Assembly: GCF_001421015.2 (NCBI RefSeq)
Contig: NZ_CP013023.1
Span: forward strand, 1,481,501 to 1,545,500
Source of the DNA: Paenibacillus bovis
Lineage (GTDB): Bacteria; Bacillota; Bacilli; Paenibacillales; Paenibacillaceae
Direction of reading: 5' to 3'
DNA: 64,000 nt
Shown here: positions 35,300 to 44,073 of the stretch, in pieces
How the letters are laid out: the number at the start of each line of letters is the position of its first letter
Position numbering within the stretch: position 1 is the first letter of the stretch
Position numbers and translations under genes: made by a program
The notes under the pieces: generated by a model
Database searches by the model: none
Told to the model about the DNA's origin: nothing
What the model saw: the letters and a program-made list of their open reading frames with translations, nothing else

Positions 35300-37249
35300 A
35301 TGAAGATCACGTCGAGAGGATTCAAATGGTATATGTGCTGCTGTATGCTGCTCGTGTCGCTGTTCCCAGCAGCAGGAAGATTGTATGCGGATACAATAGA
35401 GGACATGCAAGGCAGTACATTGCCTGGAGGAACAGTGTATACGGCTAGCGGATTCAGCGGACCTACGTTTGAGCCGGAGAATATCGGTGATGGAGACTGG
35501 TATAGCTTATGGCGGTCGAATACCCGGTATGCCTGGCTGCAGGCCGAATTTCCGGAAGCAGTGCAGATGAAGGCCGTGCAATTATCCACCGGAAGTATCG
35601 GTAAACGTTATGAAACGTATACCGTAGAGGGATTACAACATGGACAGTGGAGTCGACTGGGCAAAAAAACATACAAGCTCGATCCCACAGGCAATGTAGC
35701 ACTCGCGCCTATTCCTGTACCAGAAGGTTGGTACGATGGTATCCGGGTCAAAATCCAATCCACCAGAGAAGGACTACTCGTTACCGAGCTGCAGTATATT
35801 TCGGATCTGGATTCTCCATCGGAATTGAAGACCAGCTACGGCGATGAACAGCTGCATCTGAACTGGAAGCCCGTATCCGGCGCTTCCGGCTATCGAGTGA
35901 GCTATGGGCCTGAATCCGGCGTATACACCCAGACACTGGATGTAGGCGCTGACACCTATGGTGGACTGACTATACCCAATCTGAACAATGGACAGGTCTA
36001 CTATCTGACAGTGGCAGCTCTGACGGGCGGCTCGCGCAGCAATTACTCCAATGAAGTACTGAATGCACCAGTTCCCGGTTTTGATTTGCCCAAGGCGATG
36101 ACCGGTGGTTCCAGTGGAGAGTGGTATCGTAACCCTGCAACCAACACGAGAGATCGTAATCTATCTACGATGTGGAGGCATAATGGAAGCGATCCGCAGG
36201 GTGAGCTGTATTATGAATTTTTCTATCCACTCTATATAAGTGAGCTGCAGCTCACCGTGTCTGCTGCGGAAGACAGTGACCTGACCTATACCGTCTACAA
36301 AGGAAGAGGGTCGTCCGAACAGGTACTGGCTCAGCGGCAGATTCATCTGGAAGGCTCGACAAAGCCGGTTGTTCTGGACCCTTTTCCGGTGACACCGGGC
36401 TGGTATACAGATATTAATGTTCGGATTCAATCTTCTACAGCACCTATTCTGGTCAACGAGGTACGTTACAATACCGACCATACTCCTGTACAAAATGTAA
36501 AAGTGACGAGCGGAAATGCCCAGCTGACACTTACCTGGGACCCGATTGCCGGAGCAGACCAATACCGCATTGTGTATGGCAAGGAATATGGGGATATCTC
36601 AAAGACCGAGAAATTGACTGTGAGCGAGGATGCTTATACCGGCTATACGCTGACGGGACTAGACAATAATAGCAGTCCTTATTATATACAGGTGCAGGCG
36701 ATTGTAAATGGTGAAGCCTATGGCTACTCGGAGGTAATACCAGGCACGCCTCGAAGCTACAGCACCGGGGACTTTCTGCCGCTGGGTACGATCGTTACCG
36801 CTTCCGGTTCATTCGACGATAACCAGCCGTCCCATGCGGCGGATCGTAATTTTAGCAGTTCATGGGTGCCGGAGACAGGAGCAAGCAGAAGCGGCACAAT
36901 CAATTTTGCTTTTGCCCAGCCGATCGATATTCATGCCGTGCAGCCGGTAAGTACGATGTATCCACCGGGTACCCAGCATTATGTCATCTACGGTCTGAAA
37001 GGCAGAGAATGGATTCTGCTGTACGACGGACAGGTGCAGGTTCCGTATAATCCGTCCGGTGGCATACTCGAGCCGATCCCGGTAACGCCAGGCAAATACG
37101 AGGGTCTGATGCTCACTATAGATGCTTCTCCCAATTGGCTGGCCCTGCAGGAACTACTGGTATTCTATAATCAGCCGGGCAGTTCGGTTACGAGCGATAC
37201 GTATGGGGAGCAGACTGTACCAACAGTAGACACGGACACGTATCGATAA
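35300..37249 (+). CDS. Secreted multi-domain protein: discoidin-like and FN3-like modules (paralog 1)
   Basis: The 649-residue precursor has a signal peptide (KITSRGFKWYMCC, cleavage after about RLYA at residue 31). The mature part alternates three discoidin/F5-8C-like beta-sandwich modules (about 35-170, 263-400 and 492-630; each with a GWY or GKY turn and a strand ending in V.EL or EV) with two fibronectin-III-like modules (about 172-262 and 401-490; SPSELKTSYGDEQLHLNWKP and TPVQNVKVTSGNAQLTLTWD). No catalytic motif is visible, so binding of polysaccharide or surface adhesion is the likely role. AAAGGAGG precedes the ATG. The next gene is a paralog with the same order. Confidence 0.85.
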   Translation: MKITSRGFKWYMCCCMLLVSLFPAAGRLYADTIEDMQGSTLPGGTVYTASGFSGPTFEPENIGDGDWYSLWRSNTRYAWLQAEFPEAVQMKAVQLSTGSIGKRYETYTVEGLQHGQWSRLGKKTYKLDPTGNVALAPIPVPEGWYDGIRVKIQSTREGLLVTELQYISDLDSPSELKTSYGDEQLHLNWKPVSGASGYRVSYGPESGVYTQTLDVGADTYGGLTIPNLNNGQVYYLTVAALTGGSRSNYSNEVLNAPVPGFDLPKAMTGGSSGEWYRNPATNTRDRNLSTMWRHNGSDPQGELYYEFFYPLYISELQLTVSAAEDSDLTYTVYKGRGSSEQVLAQRQIHLEGSTKPVVLDPFPVTPGWYTDINVRIQSSTAPILVNEVRYNTDHTPVQNVKVTSGNAQLTLTWDPIAGADQYRIVYGKEYGDISKTEKLTVSEDAYTGYTLTGLDNNSSPYYIQVQAIVNGEAYGYSEVIPGTPRSYSTGDFLPLGTIVTASGSFDDNQPSHAADRNFSSSWVPETGASRSGTINFAFAQPIDIHAVQPVSTMYPPGTQHYVIYGLKGREWILLYDGQVQVPYNPSGGILEPIPVTPGKYEGLMLTIDASPNWLALQELLVFYNQPGSSVTSDTYGEQTVPTVDTDTYR

Positions 37250-37335
37250 GGCAGTACAGGTAGTACAGGAGCAGCTGCTGCATGTCCTCAATTGCAGCTG
37301 AACAATAAAACCTTAGACAGCCCAAGGAGGCTCTA

Positions 37336-39315
37336 ATGAACAATAGGTTCAGACGATTCAAGCTATACGTGTGCTGTTGTGTACTGCTGCTGTCATTGTT
37401 CCCGGCAGCCGGCCGGACGCAGGCCTATCATTATCCGGTGGAAGACATGCAGGGCAGCCGACTTCCGGCCGGAACGACCTATACAGCGAGTGCACCGTCC
37501 CAATGGGGATATGACCCCTATAAGGTAGCCGATGATGACAGGAATACGTTTTGGGGATTGTATGGGAATTTTGGCTATTTGCAATTGAATTTTCCCGAAA
37601 AGGTTCAAATGAATGCTGTGCAGCTGGCGACTAATTCATTTACACTGGGCTACCATACCTACAAGATCGAAGGGTTACAAAAGGGTCAGTGGAGTGAAAT
37701 CGGCAGAAAAACGCAAAAGGTGAACAGAGAAGAATACGTTGTTCTGGACCCGATCCCTGTCCAGGAAGGCTGGTATAACAGTATTCGGATCACAATCCAA
37801 TCCACCTCTTACTGGATGCGGATCAACGAGATTCACTACCTCTCCGATCTGGATTCACCAACAGGTCTGCAGGCGCGCTCCAATAACCAACAGGTTCGTC
37901 TTAACTGGACTCCTGTTCCTGGAGCAGCAGGTTATCAGATTCGTTATGGTACCAAGTCCGGCAGTTATACGGAGGCGGTGAATGTCAGCGCCGATACGTA
38001 TAAAGGTTATAGCTTAGCAGGTTTGCTGGAGAACAGGCCGTATTACTTTGTCGTAGCGGCACGAACAGGTGAGGTCCGAAGCAACTATTCCTACGAAACG
38101 TTCAGTATGCCGTTATCCGGATTTGATTTTCCTGATGATATGCAGGCCAGTGTGAATCCGGATAATGTGCATTATTTTGATCCAGCCAGCAATATAATCG
38201 ATCAGGATCTGTCTACAGGCTGGAGATTCAAAGGCTGGGGAATCGACGCCGAATTGTATCTGAAATCGGACTACCCGGTCTATATGGACGAACTGCAATT
38301 AGTAATGACCTCGGAAGCTGCCGATAATTATTTTATTGCTTATATCTATACAGGAGACAACGAAGACAAGCCAATAGCAGAGCACGAGATAGAGATGGAG
38401 AAAGGGAGCGAGCCTGGGGTGTGGATTATACCGATCGAGCCCGGCTGGTACAAGGATCTGAAGCTGCACATTATGGTAAGCCGCTCACCGCTGATTATCC
38501 ACGAAATCCGGTACAATACGGATCATACGCCGGTACAGAATCTGCAGGCTACCAGCGATAACCGGGAAGTGGCTCTTACCTGGGACCCAGTTGCCGGAGC
38601 AGATCACTATCGGATCGTCTATGGTCAGTCCTTGACGGATATTCATCAGGGCAGTGCAGTGACAGTGAGTGCAGATGCTTATGTAGGTTATACCGTTACA
38701 GGGCTGGAAAGCAGCGGTGCTCCGTATCAATTTCTCGTTCAGGCGATTCGCGGAGATGAGCCGTATGGGTATTCCAATATGGTATCGGCTGCACTGCAAA
38801 CATATCGTACAGGAGAATGGCTGCCATCGGGTACCCGTATAACGGCTACTGGTTCTTATCAGAACCATTTACCACAGCATGCAGCAGACGCAAACTTGCG
38901 CAGCTATTGGCACTCTGATATAGGCAACTGGTATGAACTGGATCAGGGAAATACGAATGGAACGATCAACTTTGCCTTTCCCCGTCCGATTAATCTATAT
39001 GCTGTGCAGCCGGTAAGCAGCATGTATCCGTCAGGCAGCCAGTATTACACGATCTATGGCCTGCAAAATCGGGAATGGATACTGCTGTACAAAGGAAAAG
39101 TCAACGTACCTTATCAACCGAACGGAGGCATATTAAAACCTATCCCGGTCAAATCCGGAGAATATAACGGGTTGATGATCAATATAGACGCCGGTTCCCA
39201 GGCAGTCACGCTGCAGGAACTGCTTATATTCTATAATCATCCGGCAGAAACGGTGCTGGGAGATACGTATGAACAGTTATCACTGCCAACGGTGAGCGAG
39301 GATACCTATAGGTAA
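37336..39315 (+). CDS. Secreted multi-domain protein: discoidin-like and FN3-like modules (paralog 2)
   Basis: The 659-residue precursor repeats the layout of the preceding gene: signal peptide (NNRFRRFKLYVCC, then LLSLFPAAGRTQA), three discoidin-like modules and two FN3-like modules (SPTGLQARSNNQQVRLNWTP and TPVQNLQATSDNREVALTWD). Stretches such as IRYNTDHTPVQN are almost identical, showing duplication followed by divergence, strongest in the second discoidin-like module. Both proteins end in a TYR-terminated tail (DTYGEQ / DTYEQL). AAGGAGG precedes the ATG 86 bases after the first stop, so both are probably one operon, closed by a strong terminator. Ligands are unknown. Confidence 0.85.
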   Translation: MNNRFRRFKLYVCCCVLLLSLFPAAGRTQAYHYPVEDMQGSRLPAGTTYTASAPSQWGYDPYKVADDDRNTFWGLYGNFGYLQLNFPEKVQMNAVQLATNSFTLGYHTYKIEGLQKGQWSEIGRKTQKVNREEYVVLDPIPVQEGWYNSIRITIQSTSYWMRINEIHYLSDLDSPTGLQARSNNQQVRLNWTPVPGAAGYQIRYGTKSGSYTEAVNVSADTYKGYSLAGLLENRPYYFVVAARTGEVRSNYSYETFSMPLSGFDFPDDMQASVNPDNVHYFDPASNIIDQDLSTGWRFKGWGIDAELYLKSDYPVYMDELQLVMTSEAADNYFIAYIYTGDNEDKPIAEHEIEMEKGSEPGVWIIPIEPGWYKDLKLHIMVSRSPLIIHEIRYNTDHTPVQNLQATSDNREVALTWDPVAGADHYRIVYGQSLTDIHQGSAVTVSADAYVGYTVTGLESSGAPYQFLVQAIRGDEPYGYSNMVSAALQTYRTGEWLPSGTRITATGSYQNHLPQHAADANLRSYWHSDIGNWYELDQGNTNGTINFAFPRPINLYAVQPVSSMYPSGSQYYTIYGLQNREWILLYKGKVNVPYQPNGGILKPIPVKSGEYNGLMINIDAGSQAVTLQELLIFYNHPAETVLGDTYEQLSLPTVSEDTYR

Positions 39316-39392
39316 TGCATAATCGACAGGGAAATAAGCTTACAGTCTACAGATTCAAATAAGATAATCAGTCATCAGTCGTAACGCAAACT

Positions 39393-39430
39393 AAGGCGTG
39401 TTGCAGAGCAATACTGCAACACGCCTTTTT
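39393..39430 (+). terminator. Terminator of discoidin-like pair
   Basis: AAGGCGTGTTGCA pairs perfectly with TGCAACACGCCTT (39415-39427), followed by T's. Confidence 0.95.
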
Positions 39431-39472
39431 AGAACAGGAATACATTTCGGAAGCAGCATAGATCTATACCAA

Positions 39473-39515
39473 ACAAACGCCCTGTGTACTCCACAAGAGT
39501 ATACAGGGCGTTTGT
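39473..39515 (-). terminator. Terminator of doxX-type gene
   Basis: ACAAACGCCCTGTGTACTC (39473-39491) pairs with its complement at 39497-39515 with one mismatch. Confidence 0.8.
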
Positions 39516-39586
39516 AGGTCATTCACAGTATGGTTGAAGTGACGCCGGTTCTTTATTTGTATATGAATCCGGCTGGTATTGTCTGA

Positions 39587-40117
39587 TTAAGCGGCTCGGT
39601 GATCAGGTGCAGGCGCTGTAGGTGTGCCGCCATGTTTGGTATGTTTTTTGAAAAGAGTAGCTTTCAGGTAAGGCAGTACCCAGCGATCCAGTCCGACTTT
39701 ACCGGCATTCGCACCAGCGACGACGATAAAGATTTCTGCCAGAAGCAGGTACGGGTTGGTGCTTACTGTACCCGAGAATAGGAAGGCGAAGTTCATCACC
39801 ATGCCCATCAGAGCAGCAACAGTAGTGAAGGTACCGAGGATCAATCCCAGACCAACCAGGAACTCGCCGATCGGTACGAGTACGTTAAACAATTCAACAT
39901 TGGGCAGTGCAAAGTTCTGCAAGAAGGCACCCCAGCCTGCCTGGACACTTGGATGTTCACCGCCAGTATTGGCGATAGCGCCGGTCAGGAATCCAGTAGC
40001 GTCGAATCCGCCGGTCAATTTGCCCCAGCCGCCTTCAATCCACTGCAAGCCGATATATACGCGAAGTACGGTCAGTAACCACATTGCCACTTTGTTTTCT
40101 CTAAGCCATCTGTTCAT
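39587..40117 (-). CDS. DoxX-family membrane protein
   Basis: The 176-residue protein has the four-helix DoxX pattern: VAMWLLTVLRVYIGLQWIEG with the following GGWGKLTG, then NVLVPIGEFLVGLGLILGTF, FTTVAALMGMVMNFAFLFSG and LLAEIFIVVAGANAGKVGLD. DoxX proteins are membrane partners of oxidoreductases; in other bacteria they act in thiosulfate oxidation or redox homeostasis. AAGGAG precedes the ATG. An FNR/CRP-type palindrome and a GAAGTCA-type palindrome lie upstream, so oxygen- or redox-dependent control is possible. Confidence 0.9.
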   Translation of the reverse strand: MNRWLRENKVAMWLLTVLRVYIGLQWIEGGWGKLTGGFDATGFLTGAIANTGGEHPSVQAGWGAFLQNFALPNVELFNVLVPIGEFLVGLGLILGTFTTVAALMGMVMNFAFLFSGTVSTNPYLLLAEIFIVVAGANAGKVGLDRWVLPYLKATLFKKHTKHGGTPTAPAPDHRAA

Positions 40118-40183
40118 GATGGATCACTCCTTGGTTTGTTTTGGGGTGCCGCTATAACGGCCCGATTGGTGAATGTATAATCT

Positions 40184-40199
40184 GAAGTCATCTGACTTC
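40184..40199. promoter_or_regulatory. Palindrome upstream of doxX-type gene
   Basis: GAAGTCA-TC-TGACTTC is a perfect 7-2-7 palindrome 67 bases before the DoxX start. It is a possible operator. Confidence 0.4.
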
Positions 40200-40259
40200 T
40201 TGATGGAAGATGATCATCTCTTTCATGTCTTTATATTAAATTAAAACTAAAATTTAATA

Positions 40260-40275
40260 TGTGATTTAAATCACA
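40260..40275. promoter_or_regulatory. FNR/CRP-type 16-base palindrome
   Basis: TGTGATTTAAATCACA is a perfect palindrome matching TGTGA-N6-TCACA, the site of Bacillus Fnr and related CRP-family regulators. It lies 143 bases before the DoxX start (minus strand) and 75 bases before a short plus-strand reading frame. Confidence 0.65.
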
Positions 40276-40349
40276 ATGTTGTATGAAATTTAAAATAAAT
40301 TTGAATCTAAAATGATATTTAGGAGATATAAGGAGGAATATTACGTGTA

Positions 40350-40460
40350 ATGGCAAAGAGATGGGGGATTTGGCATAGACTGCTTCGGAAAGGTATAGGG
40401 GCACGTCCTCCGGTTAAGTCTAGAGATCCTGAAAGGGTAGGAGAAGATGAGGATCTCTAG
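40350..40460 (+). CDS. Possible 36-residue basic peptide within structured element
   Basis: An ATG at 40350 with AAGGAGG thirteen bases upstream opens a 36-codon frame (start MAKRWGIWHRLLRKGIGARP, acidic end GEDEDL) that stops inside the right arm of the inner hairpin. The spacing is longer than ideal and the frame overlaps the inverted repeats, so it may be chance, or a leader peptide whose translation affects folding of the element. Confidence 0.25.
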   Translation: MAKRWGIWHRLLRKGIGARPPVKSRDPERVGEDEDL

Positions 40461-40495
40461 ACTTAAATGTCGTCCTTAGCCCCTATTCCCTTTCC
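40387..40495. ncRNA. Structured inverted-repeat element, candidate RNA
   Basis: An outer imperfect stem (GGAAAGGTATAGGGGC at 40387-40402 with GCCCCTATTCCCTTTCC at 40479-40495) encloses an inner perfect 15-base stem. The inner arms are AAGTCTAGAGATCCT at 40416-40430 and its complement at 40450-40464. Between the stems lies a nearly symmetric internal loop in which both sides contain GTCCT. The terminal loop is purine-rich (AGGGTAGGAGAAG). No T-run follows, so it is not a terminator. A structured RNA or a small inverted-repeat element are the alternatives; no known family was recognised. Confidence 0.5.
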
Positions 40496-40649
40496 TACGC
40501 TCTGTGCATCGAGCTTCGATTTTTGTATGTAGAGCTTGTAAGTATAGTTTTGGATCTTTATTATACAAGGGCATATATTAATTGGGTGGTTATAACTTGG
40601 CTTGAATAAATAGCTGCTTGTTACGTCGTAGCTATGCTGCTGCTGATAA

Positions 40650-40748
40650 TTAACGAAGCTTTTTCATAACAAAGCGGAACAGCCAGACAAGAGCGATCAA
40701 TACAACAATCAACATAATCATTCCGGGAATACCTATGCCATCAAACAT
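40650..40748 (-). CDS. 32-residue TatA-like membrane microprotein
   Basis: The 32-residue peptide begins MFDGIGIPGMIMLIVVLIAL and ends in the basic tail FRFVMKKLR. The GIGIPG-plus-hydrophobic-helix start is like that of TatA/TatE proteins, but the hinge FGPxKLP and amphipathic helix of TatA are absent. AAAGGAGG lies nine bases before the ATG, the strongest possible binding site, and codon use fits the host, so translation is likely. It is too short for standard gene calling. A role as a small membrane regulator is a guess. Confidence 0.6.
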   Translation of the reverse strand: MFDGIGIPGMIMLIVVLIALVWLFRFVMKKLR

Positions 40749-40887
40749 AATGAATGCCTCCTTTGTCAGATTCGATTTTATTTAGGATATCTGATAAGTG
40801 GATAAATACAAGCACGCGAGCAACTACAGATTCCGCAGCTAACTCTATACCCATTTTATGTCGGTAATGATTCTTGCATCAGGGTGA

Positions 40888-41118
40888 TTAACGGCTTTTG
40901 TTCTTTTCCCGCCATTTCTCCAATCCCTCCAAAATCTGATACACCCACACAGCTACCGCGATATAGCAGGCGAGACTGACCAGATACTTGATTCCGTTCT
41001 CCAGAGTAAACCATCCAGCAGCCATATCGTATTGCAAAAAGGAAAGCCTGCGAAAACTGAAATTGCCAATCACATTAGCCAGCAGAAACGCCAGAATAAA
41101 TTTGCGAAGTGTTTTCAT
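40888..41118 (-). CDS. Small membrane protein of unknown function
   Basis: The 76-residue protein has a basic start (MKTLRKFILAFLLANVIGN), one N-terminal hydrophobic stretch, a second one (YLVSLACYIAVAVWVYQIL) and a basic C-terminus (EKWREKNKSR). GAAGGAGG precedes the ATG. It lies 140 bases from the 32-residue microprotein on the same strand. No family was recognised. Confidence 0.7.
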   Translation of the reverse strand: MKTLRKFILAFLLANVIGNFSFRRLSFLQYDMAAGWFTLENGIKYLVSLACYIAVAVWVYQILEGLEKWREKNKSR

Positions 41119-41478
41119 ATAGCCTCCTTCATCGAATTAGGATAGACGAGCAAAGGATGGTTTTAATACATCACAGTCTAATATCGTACGTCTCAATACT
41201 ACCATTTATTTCCCGAATCGTTATAAAACCTTTTCTAAACGTCCACTTTATTTCTTTTCACTGTCAAAGGATCTCCGGGTCAACCGGAGTATATGCGCTT
41301 ATTGCTTTCTGGAATAAAAGGAACCAAGTGATGCAGCAAATACAGTCAATCCTATTCGGTATATGCATAATTTGCACAGCTTCTTTGGGAAATGATATGA
41401 AATAATTACCATTTGCCAAAAGAAGTAGGTTATGCTATTTTATATCTGTAACCGGTTACAGAATAAGGAGAGCAAACC
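41119..41478. other. Intergenic region before rbsR
   Basis: This is the divergent region between the small membrane protein gene and rbsR. It contains the RbsR-type operator near 41450; no gene was recognised. Confidence 0.35.
41446..41461. promoter_or_regulatory. LacI-type operator before rbsR
   Basis: CTGTAACCGGTTACAG is a perfect 16-base palindrome with the central CG typical of LacI/RbsR sites, 18 bases before the rbsR start. Confidence 0.85.
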
Positions 41479-42459
41479 ATGACAACCATAAAAGATGTAG
41501 CACGTCATGCAGGCGTATCTGTAGCTACGGTCTCACGGGTCATCAATGAGGCAGGCTATGTGCATGAAGATACCCGGCGCAAAGTTGAAAACGCTATCCA
41601 GGAACTGAATTATACGCCCAATGAAGTGGCACGTTCTTTATATAAACGCAAATCCAGATTGATCGGTCTGCTGCTGCCCGATATTACGAATCCTTATTTC
41701 CCACAGCTGGCTCGTGGTGTAGAGGATCGGATGCAGGAGAGCGGGTTCCGTTTGATTTTTGGCAATAGTGACGAGAGTCAGAGCAAGGAACAGGATTACA
41801 TACAGACTTTTGTCCAGAATAATGTGGTAGGCGTTATCTCATCCACCAATGATCCAGGTTCTCTTTCGTACCGTTCGCTCAAGATTCCGGTCGTGTTCCT
41901 TGATCGTATATCGAGTGATCGTCCGGCGGTCTATGCAGATGGCCGCGAAGGTGGACGCATGGCGGCACAACAGATGGTGCAGCGCGGAAGCCGGCAGATT
42001 ACGGTGATGCAGGGACCGGCGCATATTCGTCCGGCGCAGGATCGCTTTCAGGGAGCGATTGAAGCGCTGCAGGATATGGGCATGAGTTACCAGATTACGC
42101 AGACCACCTCCTTTTCATTTACCGAAGCGGATCGGTGGGCGAGAGAGCTGTTTGAGCAGTATCCCGATACGGACGGTGTAATCGCCAGTAACGATATTAC
42201 GGCTGCTGCAGTAATCCAGGAAGCCCATCGTCTCAGCAAACGCATTCCGGCGGATATACAGATTATCGGATTCGATGATACGCCGCTGAGCAATCTGCTG
42301 TCGCCGGCATTATCCACGATTCGCCAGCCCGCCTACGATATGGGCCGGGCAGCCGCGGATTTGTTGATCCAGCTAATTGAAGGTACAGCCGGAGAGCAGC
42401 GTACGATTCAGATGCCGGTACAATTTATAGAACGCGCGACGACTCGTTCACTGTCATAA
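41479..42459 (+). CDS. rbsR: Ribose operon repressor, LacI family
   Basis: The 326-residue repressor has an N-terminal LacI helix-turn-helix and hinge (ATIKDVARHAGVSVATVSRV-type: MTTIKDVARHAGVSVATVS, NEVARSLYKRKS) and a periplasmic-binding-protein-like sensor domain with LLLPDITNPYFPQLARGVED, VIASNDITAA and IIGFDDTPLSN. Its position at the head of the ribose genes identifies it as RbsR; ribose would release it from DNA. AAGGAG precedes the ATG. A perfect palindrome directly upstream suggests autoregulation. Confidence 0.95.
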   Translation: MTTIKDVARHAGVSVATVSRVINEAGYVHEDTRRKVENAIQELNYTPNEVARSLYKRKSRLIGLLLPDITNPYFPQLARGVEDRMQESGFRLIFGNSDESQSKEQDYIQTFVQNNVVGVISSTNDPGSLSYRSLKIPVVFLDRISSDRPAVYADGREGGRMAAQQMVQRGSRQITVMQGPAHIRPAQDRFQGAIEALQDMGMSYQITQTTSFSFTEADRWARELFEQYPDTDGVIASNDITAAAVIQEAHRLSKRIPADIQIIGFDDTPLSNLLSPALSTIRQPAYDMGRAAADLLIQLIEGTAGEQRTIQMPVQFIERATTRSLS

Positions 42460-42683
42460 CTAGTATCCATTTTGCAAAGAACGGTTTCAAAGCAGATCGA
42501 TTCGCTGTACAGGTAATATATACGATACACCACAGCGGATGTCGATTCGTACACATTTGGCTGCAATCGCAAGACTTCAATAACAGCTGTTGTAATTTTA
42601 TACGAATCGAAAGTAATAGCACGTCTATGATGACCAACCTAACTATAACTTCCAAATAGATAAGCGAAAGGTGGAATTTTATT

Positions 42684-43601
42684 ATGTCCCATACTCAACA
42701 TCCCGCATCAACTGCTTCCGGCAAAGCCAAAGTCTGTGTGATCGGCAGCTGCTCGATGGATCTAGTCGTTACTTCTTCCCGTCGTCCCGGTGCCGGCGAG
42801 ACAGTACTTGGAGAAAGCTTCAAGACCGTACCCGGTGGCAAAGGAGCCAATCAGGCTGTCGCCGCAGCACGTCTCGGAGCCAACGTAACAATGATCGGTC
42901 GTGTCGGTGATGATCATCTGGGAAAAGCCATTTTACAGAACTTCAAAGACAACCTTGTAAATACTGATTATGTGGAACCGGTTACAGATATGGAGAGTGG
43001 AACCGCACATATTATTCTCGCAGAAGGTGATAACAGTATCATCGTGGTCAAAGCAGCCAATGATCATGTCACCCCGGAATATGTAGCCCAAGCCATCGAA
43101 GTCATCCAAAACTCCGATATAGTGATGATCCAGCAGGAGATTCCGGAAGAAACCGTAGCCTATGTAAGCGAAATCTGTGCAAAAGCAAATGTGCCGCTGC
43201 TGCTGAATCCAGCGCCAGCACGACATGTCAGTGAAGCGGTAATCAAAAATATTTCCTATATTACGCCAAATGAACACGAAGCCTCGATTGTATTTGAAGG
43301 AATGACGCTGGAGCAGGCGCTGCGCCAGTATCCGAATATTCTGTTTGTCACCGAAGGCAGCAACGGAGTCCGTTATTATGATGGAGAACAGGAAGTAGTC
43401 GTGCCGACTTACAAAGTAGACGCGGTAGATACAACAGGAGCAGGCGATACGTTTAATGCAGCCTTTGGAGTGGCTCTCGCCGAAGGGCAGTCTTTGCAGG
43501 ATGCCATACGCTTTGGCAATCGCGCAGCTTCACTATCCGTAACCAAATTTGGCGCTCAGGGCGGTATGCCGACACGCCAGGAAGTGGAGGAACAACTGTA
43601 A
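42684..43601 (+). CDS. rbsK: Ribokinase
   Basis: The enzyme phosphorylates D-ribose to ribose 5-phosphate with ATP. The 305-residue PfkB-family protein has a short extra N-terminus (about 15 residues), then VCVIGSCSMDLVV, VPGGKGANQAVAAARLGA and the ATP/anion-hole block DAVDTTGAGDTFNAAFGVAL with the catalytic Asp. AAAGGTGG precedes the ATG. Its stop overlaps rbsD by one base. It lies 224 bases after rbsR. Confidence 0.96.
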   Translation: MSHTQHPASTASGKAKVCVIGSCSMDLVVTSSRRPGAGETVLGESFKTVPGGKGANQAVAAARLGANVTMIGRVGDDHLGKAILQNFKDNLVNTDYVEPVTDMESGTAHIILAEGDNSIIVVKAANDHVTPEYVAQAIEVIQNSDIVMIQQEIPEETVAYVSEICAKANVPLLLNPAPARHVSEAVIKNISYITPNEHEASIVFEGMTLEQALRQYPNILFVTEGSNGVRYYDGEQEVVVPTYKVDAVDTTGAGDTFNAAFGVALAEGQSLQDAIRFGNRAASLSVTKFGAQGGMPTRQEVEEQL

Positions 43602-44011
43602 TGAAAAAGCATGGAATATTAAACAGCCATATTGCCAAAGTGCTTGCTGATCTTGGGCATACCGATTATATCGTTATTGCGGATATCGGTTTGCCAGTGC
43701 CGGAGGGAGTGCCAAAGATTGATCTGGCACTCACCTATGGCGTTCCCAGCTTCCGGGATGTAGTGCAGATTATTGCCGATGATATGGAGATTGAGCAGAT
43801 TACGATCGCCGAAGAAATGATGGGGCAGAACCGGGAAACATTCGCCTATATGCAACAGGAGTTTGCCCATATCCCTTTATCCACATGCAGTCATGAAGAG
43901 TTCAAGCGGCGCAGCCAGCATGCCAAAGTTATTATTCGCACCGGTGAATCCAGACCGTATGCCAATTGCATTTTGCATGCAGGGGTATATTTCGGAGCCA
44001 ATGCACAGTAG
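43601..44011 (+). CDS. rbsD: D-ribose pyranase
   Basis: The 136-residue mutarotase interconverts the beta-pyranose and beta-furanose forms of ribose, so that ribokinase can use it. Family features are MKKHGILNSHIAKVLADLGH with the active-site His20, IADIGLPVP and the C-terminal RTGESRPYANCILHAGVYF. Its start overlaps the rbsK stop by one base. A second RbsR operator follows its stop. Confidence 0.97.
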   Translation: MKKHGILNSHIAKVLADLGHTDYIVIADIGLPVPEGVPKIDLALTYGVPSFRDVVQIIADDMEIEQITIAEEMMGQNRETFAYMQQEFAHIPLSTCSHEEFKRRSQHAKVIIRTGESRPYANCILHAGVYFGANAQ

Positions 44012-44023
44012 AATAAGCAATCC

Positions 44024-44035
44024 GTAACCGGTTAC
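44024..44035. promoter_or_regulatory. Second RbsR operator, inside the operon
   Basis: GTAACCGGTTAC repeats the 12-base core of the rbsR operator, 38 bases before the rbsA start. It suggests an internal RbsR-controlled promoter for the transporter genes or a roadblock. Confidence 0.75.
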
Positions 44036-44073
44036 ACATTAAATGTACAGCAGAGTTGAAGGAGGCATTGTAT

